This document shows positions 6,931-14,192 of a DNA stretch of 14,192 nucleotides, in pieces. The notes under the pieces were generated by a model. It had not been told where the DNA came from. It was given only the letters and a program-made list of their open reading frames with translations, and did no database searches. Source of the DNA: DATKPE01 sp033854175 (GTDB lineage: Bacteria; Bacteroidota; Ignavibacteria; UBA10030; SZUA-254); NCBI GenBank assembly GCA_033854175.1, contig JAWOKN010000008.1, positions 1-14,192 on the forward strand, written 5' to 3'. A program made the translations under genes and the position numbers. Numbering within the stretch: the stretch's first letter is position 1; every line of letters begins with the position of its first letter.

Positions 6931-9411
6931 ATGCGCCGTTATCACGTCGCTGAACATGCCGATGGATCCACCCTCCCTGAGGATGCGGCTGATGTAAAGA
7001 CATTATCCTTCGAGGCGTTTAAACATCAGTTCAGGTTTTCACCCGACGGCCTTTCGGAGGCCGAGGCCGGCCGGAGACTCCTTCAGTACGGGTACAACCA
7101 GCTTACCGAAAGGAAGGTCAACCCCCTCATCAGGTTCCTCGGTTACTTCTGGGGCCCGATCCCCTGGATGATCGAACTTGCCATGACCTTCTCCGCCCTG
7201 GTCAGACACTGGCCCGACTTTTATATCATCCTTGTGCTCCTTGTTGCGAATGCCGTCGTGGGCTTCTGGGAGGAGTACCAGGCCGGTAATGCCATTGACG
7301 CACTGAAGGAAAAACTTGCCCTGCGGGCCCGCGTGCGCCGCGATGGCACCTGGCGTATTGTCCCGGCCCGGGAACTCGTTCCCGGCGATCTGATCCGGCT
7401 CCACCTCGGCGATATCGTCCCGGCCGACGCACGCCTTCTCGAAGGGGATCCCGTGGAGGTGGATCAGTCGGCCCTGACCGGCGAATCGCTCCCTGTGACC
7501 CGCTCCACAGGCGATACGGTCTACGCCGGCTCCATTCTCCGCCAGGGGGAAAATGATGCCCTGGTCTATGGGACGGGCAGGAATACCTATTTCGGCAAAA
7601 CGGCACAACTGGTCCAGGATGTCCGGACTTCATCCCACTTTCAGCGAGCTGTCCTCAAGATCGGGAACTTCCTGATCGTCATCGCGGTCGTTCTCGTCCT
7701 CCTGATCCTTGCTGTCGCACTCTTCCGCGGTGATAAGATGGCCGTCTCCCTCCAGTTCGCACTCGTTCTGACGGTCGCTGCCATTCCAGTCGCCCTGCCT
7801 ACGGTGCTTTCGGTGACGATGGCAGTGGGTGCGCGTATCCTCGCCCGTAAGGAGGCCATCGTCAGCCGCTTGGCCGCAATCGAAGAGCTGGCCGGCATCG
7901 ATGTCCTCTGCTCCGACAAAACCGGCACACTGACACAGAATAAACTGACACTGGGCGAACCTTTTGTCGCCGCAGGGGTCGACCGTGAAGGTCTTCTGAC
8001 CGCCGCTTCGCTTGCCTCCCGCGCCGAGAACCAGGATCCGATCGATCTGGCCGTCCTCAAGGGTCTCCGCGATCAGTCCCGGCTTACCATGTTCAGCATC
8101 GTCCGCTTCCAGCCGTTCGATCCGGTCCGCAAGCGGTCTGAAGCATCGGTCCGGGACCGGACGGGAAAAATGTTCAGGGTGACGAAAGGAGCGGCTCAGG
8201 TCATTCTTGCCCTGGTGAACGATAGCCGGGAGATCCGGGACTCGGCGGAAAAGGCCGTCAACGGTTTTGCCGTCCGGGGTTTCCGGTCCCTCGCCGTGGC
8301 CCGCACCGACGAAGGGGGAACCTGGAGGCTCCTGGGCGTCCTCCCCCTGTTTGACCCTCCCCGCGCGGATTCAAAATCGACAATTGAGGCCGCACGACGG
8401 ATGGGCGTCAGCGTGAAGATGGTGACCGGCGACCAGCTGGCCATCGGACGCGAGATCGCAGGCCAGCTCGGCCTCGGCACCGATATCCTCGATGCCGCCG
8501 TCTGCGAGGATGTGCAGTACCACGAAACCGGCAGAATGGCCGAGAAGATCGAAAAAGCATCAGGTTTCGCACAGGTGTTCCCGGAACATAAATATCATAT
8601 CGTGGATGTGCTTCAGCAGAATAATCATATCGTCGGCATGACCGGCGACGGGGTCAATGACGCCCCCGCCCTGAAAAAAGCCGACGTCGGAATCGCAGTC
8701 TCGGGAGCCACCGACGCTGCCCGCGCAGCCGCGGCCATTGTGCTTCTGACACCCGGCCTGTCCGTCATTATCGAGGCGATCAGGGAAAGCCGGAAGATTT
8801 TTCAGCGGATGACGAGCTATGCCGTTTACCGCATCTCCGAAACGATCCGGGTTCTTCTTTTTATGACGCTGTCGATCCTTGTCTTTAATTTCTACCCCGT
8901 GACCGCCATTATGATCGTTCTTCTGGCTCTCCTCAACGACGGCGCTATTCTCGCAATCGCGTTTGATCATACCCGCTTTTCCAACGAACCGGAGAGATGG
9001 AATATGCGCGAGGTGCTTGAGATTGCCTCGGTCCTGGGACTGGCCGGTGTTTTCGGGTCGTTCGGCCTCTTTTATCTTGCGGAAAGGGTTTTCCACCTGA
9101 GCCGGGAGTTTATCCAGCCGCTGATGTATCTGAAACTTTCTGTCGCAGGTCATCTGACGATTTTCCTCACGCGCACCCGCGGCCCCTTCTGGAGCACCCG
9201 CCCGGCAAGGATCTTGCTCGTTGCCGTCATCGGGACACAACTCGTTGCCACCCTTATCGCCGTCTATGGTCTCTTTATGCCGCCTATCGGGTGGGCCTGG
9301 GCGGGCGGCGTCTGGGCCTATGCCCTTCTGCTGTTTCTGATCAATGACCGGATTAAAATAGCCTTCTATAAAATCCTCGACCAGGACCCCGCCATCGTTC
9401 AATCCAGATGA
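6931..9411 (+). CDS. Plasma-membrane H+-exporting P-type ATPase (P3A)
   Basis: This is an 826-residue, full-length P-type ATPase with about ten membrane segments. It pumps protons out of the cell using ATP and so raises membrane potential and cytoplasmic pH. Motifs in order: TM1-2 near 65-115; actuator loop 'TGES' at 183-186; TM4 with 'PVALPT'; phosphorylation site 'CSDKTGTLT' with Asp329; nucleotide domain 'KGA'; hinge 'TGDGVND' at 571-577; TM5 with Arg640; TM6 'LLNDGAIL' with Asp670; then TM7-10. Asp670 and Arg640 correspond to the proton-binding Asp684 and Arg655 of plant AHA2, so H+ specificity is well supported over Ca2+ or K+. The plant/fungal C-terminal autoinhibitory extension is absent. 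The start ATG has an AAGGAAG tract about 13 nt upstream, a rather long spacing. It is the last gene of the five-gene block. Confidence 0.92.
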   Translation: MRRYHVAEHADGSTLPEDAADVKTLSFEAFKHQFRFSPDGLSEAEAGRRLLQYGYNQLTERKVNPLIRFLGYFWGPIPWMIELAMTFSALVRHWPDFYIILVLLVANAVVGFWEEYQAGNAIDALKEKLALRARVRRDGTWRIVPARELVPGDLIRLHLGDIVPADARLLEGDPVEVDQSALTGESLPVTRSTGDTVYAGSILRQGENDALVYGTGRNTYFGKTAQLVQDVRTSSHFQRAVLKIGNFLIVIAVVLVLLILAVALFRGDKMAVSLQFALVLTVAAIPVALPTVLSVTMAVGARILARKEAIVSRLAAIEELAGIDVLCSDKTGTLTQNKLTLGEPFVAAGVDREGLLTAASLASRAENQDPIDLAVLKGLRDQSRLTMFSIVRFQPFDPVRKRSEASVRDRTGKMFRVTKGAAQVILALVNDSREIRDSAEKAVNGFAVRGFRSLAVARTDEGGTWRLLGVLPLFDPPRADSKSTIEAARRMGVSVKMVTGDQLAIGREIAGQLGLGTDILDAAVCEDVQYHETGRMAEKIEKASGFAQVFPEHKYHIVDVLQQNNHIVGMTGDGVNDAPALKKADVGIAVSGATDAARAAAAIVLLTPGLSVIIEAIRESRKIFQRMTSYAVYRISETIRVLLFMTLSILVFNFYPVTAIMIVLLALLNDGAILAIAFDHTRFSNEPERWNMREVLEIASVLGLAGVFGSFGLFYLAERVFHLSREFIQPLMYLKLSVAGHLTIFLTRTRGPFWSTRPARILLVAVIGTQLVATLIAVYGLFMPPIGWAWAGGVWAYALLLFLINDRIKIAFYKILDQDPAIVQSR

Positions 9412-9490
9412 CGGATCCCGTCAATATGGGATTTACGTAAAGGGGGTACTCGTTTCGGGATCGGCCTTTCTCATCTCTCTCTACTCTAAA

Positions 9491-9521
9491 TTGTATATGA
9501 ACCGGGAATTGACTAAACTTG
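9491..9521 (+). promoter_or_regulatory. Promoter candidate for nagB
   Basis: TTG (9491-9493), 20 nt, then TAAACTTG (9514-9521), which has one mismatch to the Bacteroidota -7 consensus TAnnTTTG. It lies in the 180-bp gap after the proton pump and about 70 nt before the nagB start. No clear terminator for the ATPase gene precedes it. Confidence 0.4.
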
Positions 9522-9578
9522 CACGGTTCCTCACCGGCAATCGTGACGAAGGAGGGGAACGGGTGTTCAACAGACTAT

Positions 9579-9594
9579 AGGAGATTTTTCATTG
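9579..9594 (+). promoter_or_regulatory. Ribosome binding site deciding a TTG start for nagB
   Basis: AGGAG at 9579-9583 is 8 nt before TTG at 9592. No in-frame ATG lies in the right place, and starting at this TTG puts the catalytic residues exactly at E. coli NagB numbering. Confidence 0.65.
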
Positions 9595-10398
9595 AGAATC
9601 ATCATCCAGCCGACCGCGGAGGCGATGAGCCGATGGGCTGCAATGTATATCGCGAATAAGATCAACAGGTTCGGACCGGGCCCCCAAAGACCGTTTGTCC
9701 TCGGTTTGCCGACCGGCAGCACACCCATCGGGACCTACCGGCAGCTGGCCGCGCTCTGCAAGGCGGGGAAGGTGTCGTTCAAACATGTGGTCACGTTTAA
9801 TATGGACGAGTATATCGGCCTCCCGGAATCTCACCCGGAAAGCTATCATTTCTTTATGCGGAAAAATTTCTTCGACCACGTCGATATCCTCCCCGGGAAT
9901 GTCAATATCCTGAACGGCAATGCACCCGACCCTGACCTGGAGTGCCGGCACTTCGAGGAGAAAATCCGCGCCGCCGGCGGTATTCATCTTTTTATGGGGG
10001 GTGTGGGCGCCGACGGCCATATCGCCTTCAATGAACCTGGTTCGTCCCTCACATCGCGTACACGCGTCAAAACTCTGAACTATTATACGGTTCTGGCAAA
10101 TTCCCGCTTTTTCGGGAATGACCCGGATAAGGTCCCGAAAACAGCCCTGACGGTCGGCGTGGGAACGATTATGGACGCCGAGGAGGTGATGATCCTTATC
10201 AGCGGCTACGAAAAAGCCCGGGCCCTCAAACAGTGCGTCGAAGAGGGGGTGAATCATTTCTGGACGGTCTCGATGCTTCAGCTTCATAAGCACGGGATCG
10301 TTGTCTGCGATGAGGATGCCACGATGGAATTGCGTGTCGGTATTGTGAAGTATTTTAAGGAAATTGAGAAAGACCAGCTGGATCTGAGACTGGACTGA
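9592..10398 (+). CDS. nagB: Glucosamine-6-phosphate deaminase
   Basis: This is a 268-residue cytoplasmic enzyme, the usual NagB length. It converts glucosamine-6-phosphate to fructose-6-phosphate and ammonia, the last step in amino-sugar catabolism. The phosphate-binding loop is 'GLPTGSTPIGTY' (38-49). Catalytic residues fall at the same numbers as in E. coli: Asp72 ('NMDEY'), Asp141, His143 ('GADGHIAFNEPGS') and Glu148. Arg158, Lys160 and Thr161, which in E. coli form the allosteric GlcNAc-6-phosphate site, are also conserved, so allosteric activation is likely. It starts with TTG behind a good ribosome site and has its own promoter candidate. No nagA, transporter or nagK is in the window. 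The exported phosphatase-fold enzyme follows after 48 nt and may share its transcript. Confidence 0.95.
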   Translation: MRIIIQPTAEAMSRWAAMYIANKINRFGPGPQRPFVLGLPTGSTPIGTYRQLAALCKAGKVSFKHVVTFNMDEYIGLPESHPESYHFFMRKNFFDHVDILPGNVNILNGNAPDPDLECRHFEEKIRAAGGIHLFMGGVGADGHIAFNEPGSSLTSRTRVKTLNYYTVLANSRFFGNDPDKVPKTALTVGVGTIMDAEEVMILISGYEKARALKQCVEEGVNHFWTVSMLQLHKHGIVVCDEDATMELRVGIVKYFKEIEKDQLDLRLD

Positions 10399-10446
10399 CC
10401 AATTGCCCGTTACTGCCGATTCTTCATTTTTTCCCGGGGGTAGATC

Positions 10447-11310
10447 ATGATACGTCGCCTGTTGTTGTCTTTTTTCCTCGTCGTTGTTCCCCTTGTCCCC
10501 GGATACCTCGTCGCGGGTTCACCGGGGTGCGATTCCTCCTTTTCACTCCTCACGTTCAATCTCCGCTATGATAATCCCGGCGATAGCCTGAACGGCTGGC
10601 CGTACCGCAAGGGAAGGGTTGCCGCCCTCATCCGCTACCATGATGCGGATGTCTGCGGATTTCAGGAGGCCCTCAAAGGACAGATCGACGATCTGTCGGA
10701 TCTGCTTCCGGATTTCGGCTGGTGCGGCGTAGGTCGCGACGACGGCAGATCGGCAGGCGAGTTCAGTCCGATCTTTTATCGGAAAAGCCGTTTCAATGTT
10801 CTGCAATCGGGGACGTTCTGGCTCTCCGATTCCCCCGGTACCGCCGGCAGCCGGGGCTGGGATGCCGCATTGCCGCGAATTGTCACATGGGCCCTGCTGC
10901 ACGACAGGCCAGCCGGCAGGGATTGCCTCTTCCTGAATACGCACTTCGACCATCAGGGGGTCGTCGCACGTCAGATGAGCGCCCGGCTCCTTCTCGATAC
11001 GGTCAGGACGAAAATAGCCGCCTGGCCCGTTTTCGTCACCGGCGATTTTAACTCGACGGATACCAGCGTTGTGTACAGGATCATGACGGGCTCGGTTCTG
11101 AAGGATGCACTGAAGATTTCACGCATCCCCCATTATGGCCCCATGTCTTCGTGGAACGGTTTCCGCGAGATTGAACCCGGCCAGAGGATCGACTTTATCT
11201 ACGTGTCCGACCGTGTGGAGGTTCTTTCACATGCGATTCTTACCGACAGGTGGGATGGCCGGTTTCCCTCGGATCATCTTCCGGTGATCGCCCGCGTGAT
11301 GCTGAAGTAA
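10447..11310 (+). CDS. Secreted endonuclease/exonuclease/phosphatase-fold enzyme
   Basis: This is a 287-residue protein with an N-terminal signal peptide (hydrophobic stretch about 5-23, ending near 'YLVAGS') and one EEP (DNase I-like) domain. All metal and catalytic landmarks are visible: Asn38 ('TFNLRYDN'), Glu74 ('QEAL'), His166 ('NTHFDHQG'), Asp200 and Asn202 ('TGDFNS'), Asp249 ('IDFIY'), and Asp276/His277 ('SDHLPV'). The fold hydrolyses phosphodiesters or phosphomonoesters in nucleic acids, inositol phosphates or phospholipids. The 'FNLRYDN' opening and export fit the small exported EEP proteins often linked to scavenging, but the substrate cannot be read from sequence. GGGGGT lies 5 nt before the ATG. 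It follows nagB by 48 nt and converges on the minus-strand gene ending at 11345; the 34-bp gap has no obvious terminator hairpin. Confidence 0.87.
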   Translation: MIRRLLLSFFLVVVPLVPGYLVAGSPGCDSSFSLLTFNLRYDNPGDSLNGWPYRKGRVAALIRYHDADVCGFQEALKGQIDDLSDLLPDFGWCGVGRDDGRSAGEFSPIFYRKSRFNVLQSGTFWLSDSPGTAGSRGWDAALPRIVTWALLHDRPAGRDCLFLNTHFDHQGVVARQMSARLLLDTVRTKIAAWPVFVTGDFNSTDTSVVYRIMTGSVLKDALKISRIPHYGPMSSWNGFREIEPGQRIDFIYVSDRVEVLSHAILTDRWDGRFPSDHLPVIARVMLK

Positions 11311-11344
11311 TGGCGGTTTTTACAAGGGTGTGGTGCCGGATGCC

Positions 11345-12433
11345 TCAGAAGCAGGGGAGGCAGTCGATGATGTCGACGATCACTGTTCTGAAGGGTGATA
11401 CCTCGACCTTGAAGTCGATGCTCAGGAGTGCGGGACCGCCCCGGTTGATTTCAAATGCCCGCACGGTGTAGTTCCCGGGCGGTACAGTGAATTTTGCAAG
11501 ACCCTGTGCGTCGGTATACAAGGTATCCCCCGTTTCAACAAGGACGATCTTTTTGTTTTCAATCGGCTGGTTCTGCCAGTGGACATAGGCTGTGATGCTT
11601 CCACGAAGGTCCCCCGGCTCGGGCAGTAGAATGACTCCCGGGCCGTTTGCACGGACCCAGTAACCTCCGAACGGCTGAAGGGAGACCGCGGCCGTGTATG
11701 CGAAACCCGTGTAGGAAAAGAACCTGCTGATGAGATTTCCGGGCGGCATTGTGACGATCTGGTCGATAGCAGTGGGTGCGATGGATGATCCGATCAGGTT
11801 CCAGCCAGTGACGACATTTTGCGTGTCAGATAACGACGGGATTCCGGTGATGCCCAGGACCCTGTCCTCGGGAGACCTGTTCCAGAAACCATAGTGAGCC
11901 AGCTGCAGATAATTGCCGCAGCAATCATAACCCCCCTGGCCGTAACAATATAACGAAGGCGCTCCGCATGCACCAGGAAATATGAAATTCCTGGCTGTGT
12001 CGGTGATGTCCAGTGGAATCGACAGGAGGTTCCATCCCGCCGGCTCTGAGAGCGTGAAGACATCCCTGCCTGTTTCAGCAAAGAATTTTAACACCGCCGA
12101 CCACCCCCCCGGTCCGCTTGCCGTCATTCCCGCAACCCTGCAGTAATACCCCCTGAGCGAATCCAGGGGACCGATGATCCTCAGCGTGTTGTCGATTGTG
12201 GAATCATCCAGGATGATCGATGTGAAGGAGAGGTCGGTGGCAACCTGAAGCTCATATCGGGCGGCAGCCGGAATGCCGCTCCATGTCAGCATCGGTGCCG
12301 TTGAAGGCCCGGCGATCGATAGAAATTCCGGGGCCTGGGCCGGTGCGGTTCTGAAAAATATGAACGTGAGAAGCGCAGGGAGGAGAAACACATCCTTCCG
12401 GAAACCGATGCTACGCATTCTGAGGGATTTCAT
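11345..12433 (-). CDS. Secreted FnIII-like protein with two GWN...GYW modules and a C-terminal Ig-like domain
   Basis: This is a 362-residue exported protein of unknown function. The ATG at 12433 is chosen; a TTG two codons upstream and an ATG at 12418 are alternatives. A signal peptide ends near 'APAQA' (30-34). Residues about 35-120 resemble a fibronectin-III domain ('LTWSGIPAAARYELQVATD'). Two similar modules follow: 'GWNLLSIP' at 133 to 'GFW' ending at 184, and 'GWNLIGSS' at 210 to 'GYW' ending at 259. The last about 90 residues look like a carboxypeptidase-regulatory or prealbumin-like beta domain ('VPPGNYTVRAFE') and end in 'CLPCF'. From memory, such modules are common in exported proteins of Bacteroidota/Chlorobiota-type bacteria. 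No type IX sorting domain is evident at the C-terminus. A surface or adhesion role is inferred only. Confidence 0.8.
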   Translation of the reverse strand: MKSLRMRSIGFRKDVFLLPALLTFIFFRTAPAQAPEFLSIAGPSTAPMLTWSGIPAAARYELQVATDLSFTSIILDDSTIDNTLRIIGPLDSLRGYYCRVAGMTASGPGGWSAVLKFFAETGRDVFTLSEPAGWNLLSIPLDITDTARNFIFPGACGAPSLYCYGQGGYDCCGNYLQLAHYGFWNRSPEDRVLGITGIPSLSDTQNVVTGWNLIGSSIAPTAIDQIVTMPPGNLISRFFSYTGFAYTAAVSLQPFGGYWVRANGPGVILLPEPGDLRGSITAYVHWQNQPIENKKIVLVETGDTLYTDAQGLAKFTVPPGNYTVRAFEINRGGPALLSIDFKVEVSPFRTVIVDIIDCLPCF

Positions 12434-12576
12434 TGTCAATGCCGCTTTCTGGGTGATTACCCGACGTTGAGATCAGAATGACGCACGTGGTGTTTGGAGC
12501 GCGTCCGGCGTGGTTGAAGATGTGTATGAAGATGTCCCCCGGCAGATCAGCCGCACGGGTGGATCACATGCTATAC

Positions 12577-12607
12577 TAAAGATAACGAGCTGCAGTTTGA
12601 ATGTCAA
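12577..12607 (-). promoter_or_regulatory. Promoter candidate for the FnIII/GWN gene
   Basis: On the minus strand, a perfect TTGACA (12607-12602) is followed by TATCTT after 17 nt. Read as a Bacteroidota promoter, this is TTG, 20 nt, TATCTTTA (12584-12577), one mismatch from TAnnTTTG. It lies just past the stop of the S41 gene and leaves a leader of about 140 nt. Confidence 0.45.
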
Positions 12608-12617
12608 CATTCTATGG

Positions 12618-14084
12618 TCAGCGGGATAGTATGGGCCGGAAGAGCTGGGAAAGGAGTTCGTATACCCGCTCCGCCCTCATATAGTCGTTGTCGCTCCGGT
12701 GCCACTGGACCGGAAAATCGGGTGTTATACCCTCCATCTCGTTGCTGCCGTCTCTCCGTAGACGCACACAATCGGGCATTTTTACCTGCCCGCCGCTATT
12801 TTTGAGTTTAACGGGTATGCCGCCGTTCGTGAATCCCCCCCCGGCGCCGAATGTCGGTTCACCCATGATTTTCGCCGCATCGTTATCCTGCAGCATCGCC
12901 GCAAAATATTCCGCCGACGAAGCGGTGCTGTGATCGACCAGGACGATGAGTCGTCCGGAATAGACATGTTCATGATAACGATACCGGCTGGGATAGAAAA
13001 GGATAAAACTCGACGGACGGTCAGGCAGGCTTCCCGGCTTGGCATAGGGGAGTATGCAGTCGGGATAGAGGACGGGCTCGGTGACAACAAGCGAACAGGG
13101 GGGCGTCCGGTCTTCCCAGATCATGCTGATGTCGCACGGCTTCTCAGCTTCCGTTATCGCCCGGCGGAGGAGAGCGGTCGCCTTATCGAGGTTCTTGTTG
13201 TGCGAGGGGGTCTTCCCGGAATCGGCGAGAACGGTCTGCAGCTCCTCCTTGAGTTCTTCCACCCAGTGCCTGTGCCTGATGAATTCCGTCCTCGGTGATC
13301 GCAGACGCTTCTTGGTCAGCACACGCGCCGCGGGTTCCACCCAATTGCTTCCTCCCCCGTTCCCTGTGATGTCGACGATGAGCGCCGCGATATTTTCGTT
13401 GTTGAGTGCCACAAGCTGGCGCTCCAGTGCCGCGGTGAGGAGATCAGCCGTCCGCCGCTCGACAAGGTCCTCACAACCGGACTGACATACGGAACTGTCC
13501 GTCAATCCGAGGTGTTTAAGCACGGTCTCACAGAGCTCCGGGAAGTTGTGCTCGGTGAAAATCGCGATGCGGAGGATGCCAAGGCGCCTTCCATCCCTGA
13601 GTCGGAGTGTGCCGGCTGGGAAGTAGCCCGAATCGGGTGTGCTCACCGGCGCATACGCGGAGAGGGAGGAAAAGACGATTCCGGGTTTGACTTTATGCGC
13701 GCGGTAACCGAGGCGCTCGCGCAAGCCGATCCGGGTCGTCACGGAGGTATCGTCATTTTGCTCTCTGCGGTCTGCAGCCGGCCATTCTATCCAGAGATGG
13801 CCGTCGCCAAAGGTGTCCAGGAATCGTTCAAATACCTTCCGGGCCCCGTCCTCGTTCCCTGCCCGCCCGAGTTGCGCTCCGACACTGTCCGAGAGTGATT
13901 TCAGATCCATATGACGGTGCTCCACCCCCCACTCGAGGTTCGCATAGTGCGCGCTCATCTCCTTTTTCAACTGCCCGAAATCTTCCCGCCAGGGAGCAGT
14001 GTCGAACGTTTGTGCAGCGCAGGATCTCACTGCGCCAAAGATGAGGACCGAAAAGAGAAATTTTGAAAAGCCGGAATTTTTCAT
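12618..14084 (-). CDS. Secreted S41-family peptidase, Lys-less (tricorn-like catalytic set)
   Basis: This is a 488-residue protein with an N-terminal signal peptide (hydrophobic about 9-19, cleavage near 'SCAAQ'), probably periplasmic or surface-located. S41 marks are 'FGDGHLWIE' with His96, the strand-loop 'VDITGNGGGSNW' (237-248), the nucleophile region 'DHSTASSAEYFA' with Ser389 and Glu392, 'GEPTFGAGG' (408-416), and the closing 'EGITPDFPV' (451-459). In the Ser/Lys tail-specific proteases (Prc/CtpA) the segment reads 'GEPTFGKG'; here the lysine position is Ala414. The conserved 'DGH' histidine suggests a tricorn/IRBP-type arrangement with Ser389 and His96 instead. No PDZ domain is evident. 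About 110 residues (260-370) separate the two core blocks, a large insertion. The target peptides are unknown. The ATG at 14084 has only a weak ribosome site. Confidence 0.85.
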   Translation of the reverse strand: MKNSGFSKFLFSVLIFGAVRSCAAQTFDTAPWREDFGQLKKEMSAHYANLEWGVEHRHMDLKSLSDSVGAQLGRAGNEDGARKVFERFLDTFGDGHLWIEWPAADRREQNDDTSVTTRIGLRERLGYRAHKVKPGIVFSSLSAYAPVSTPDSGYFPAGTLRLRDGRRLGILRIAIFTEHNFPELCETVLKHLGLTDSSVCQSGCEDLVERRTADLLTAALERQLVALNNENIAALIVDITGNGGGSNWVEPAARVLTKKRLRSPRTEFIRHRHWVEELKEELQTVLADSGKTPSHNKNLDKATALLRRAITEAEKPCDISMIWEDRTPPCSLVVTEPVLYPDCILPYAKPGSLPDRPSSFILFYPSRYRYHEHVYSGRLIVLVDHSTASSAEYFAAMLQDNDAAKIMGEPTFGAGGGFTNGGIPVKLKNSGGQVKMPDCVRLRRDGSNEMEGITPDFPVQWHRSDNDYMRAERVYELLSQLFRPILSR

Positions 14085-14106
14085 TTGTTTATTCTTGTGT
14101 ATCTGT

Positions 14107-14137
14107 CAAATCTAGTTACGCTGGATTAATTAAACAA
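14107..14137 (-). promoter_or_regulatory. Promoter candidate for the S41 peptidase gene
   Basis: On the minus strand, TTG (14137-14135), 20 nt, then TAGATTTG (14114-14107), an exact match to the Bacteroidota -7 element TAnnTTTG. The start codon at 14084 would be only about 15-20 nt from the predicted transcript start. The surrounding 14085-14192 stretch is AT-rich and has no gene. Confidence 0.5.
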
Positions 14138-14192
14138 GATTTTTTCGGATTAATGTTTCCGATAAAGATTAAAAAATGGTAATTTATGCGGG

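Noticed and set aside
9413..9462. GATCCCG...CGGGATC inverted repeat after the ATPase gene as a terminator
   Set aside because: The loop is about 35 nt and no T-run follows; pairing is probably incidental.
11341..11362. Hairpin TGCCTC/GAGGCA at the convergent gene ends as a bidirectional terminator
   Set aside because: It lies inside the 3' end of the minus-strand coding sequence and no T-tract follows on either strand.
12640..12680. Translated string resembling 'GVRIP' typical of tRNA T-arm shadows
   Set aside because: No acceptor stem or CCA end nearby; it lies within the 3' end of the S41 gene.
1..14192. Mobile element, CRISPR array, phage or defence system
   Set aside because: No transposase or integrase motifs, direct-repeat arrays, terminal repeats or nuclease/toxin pairs seen; composition is even across the genes.

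Overview
The window is a GC-rich bacterial chromosome segment with densely packed genes and AT-rich gaps. I see no insertion sequence, integrase, CRISPR array, tRNA or rRNA. It most likely comes from the Bacteroidota/Chlorobiota (FCB) side of the bacteria. Two observations support this. First, a secreted minus-strand protein is built from a fibronectin-III-like domain plus duplicated 'GWN...GYW' modules, an architecture I associate with that group. Second, several intergenic regions carry TTG - about 20 nt - TAnnTTTG-like promoter elements, the known Bacteroidota pattern. Assignment below this level is not possible by eye.

Layout: (1) 2-574, the 3' end of a TPR protein entering from the left. 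(2) 695-1696, a GalT-family nucleotidyltransferase, then 1796-2824, a lipoprotein alpha/beta hydrolase of the prolyl-iminopeptidase type. (3) A 497-bp gap (2825-3321) with two promoter candidates and a pair of related palindromes. (4) 3322-9411, five closely spaced plus-strand genes that look like one operon: AhpD-like CxxC peroxidase family, DUF488, a cupin-NuoF fusion, a HEAT-repeat protein, and a plasma-membrane (P3A) H+-ATPase. (5) 9592-11310, nagB (TTG start, own promoter candidate) followed by a secreted endonuclease/exonuclease/phosphatase-fold enzyme. (6) On the minus strand, converging on this, a secreted S41 peptidase (14084-12618) and the secreted FnIII/GWN protein (12433-11345), each with its own promoter candidate.

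The most interesting part is the five-gene block. It joins a thiol peroxidase-like protein, an orphan NADH-dehydrogenase flavoprotein module (no NuoE or NuoG nearby) carrying an N-terminal degenerate cupin, a HEAT scaffold, and an electrogenic proton pump. I infer a stress module linking NADH redox state, peroxide handling and pH or membrane potential. The gene families are recognisable; the joint function is a hypothesis. The flanking genes (galT, nagB, exported hydrolases) fit an organism that uses sugars, amino sugars and peptides.
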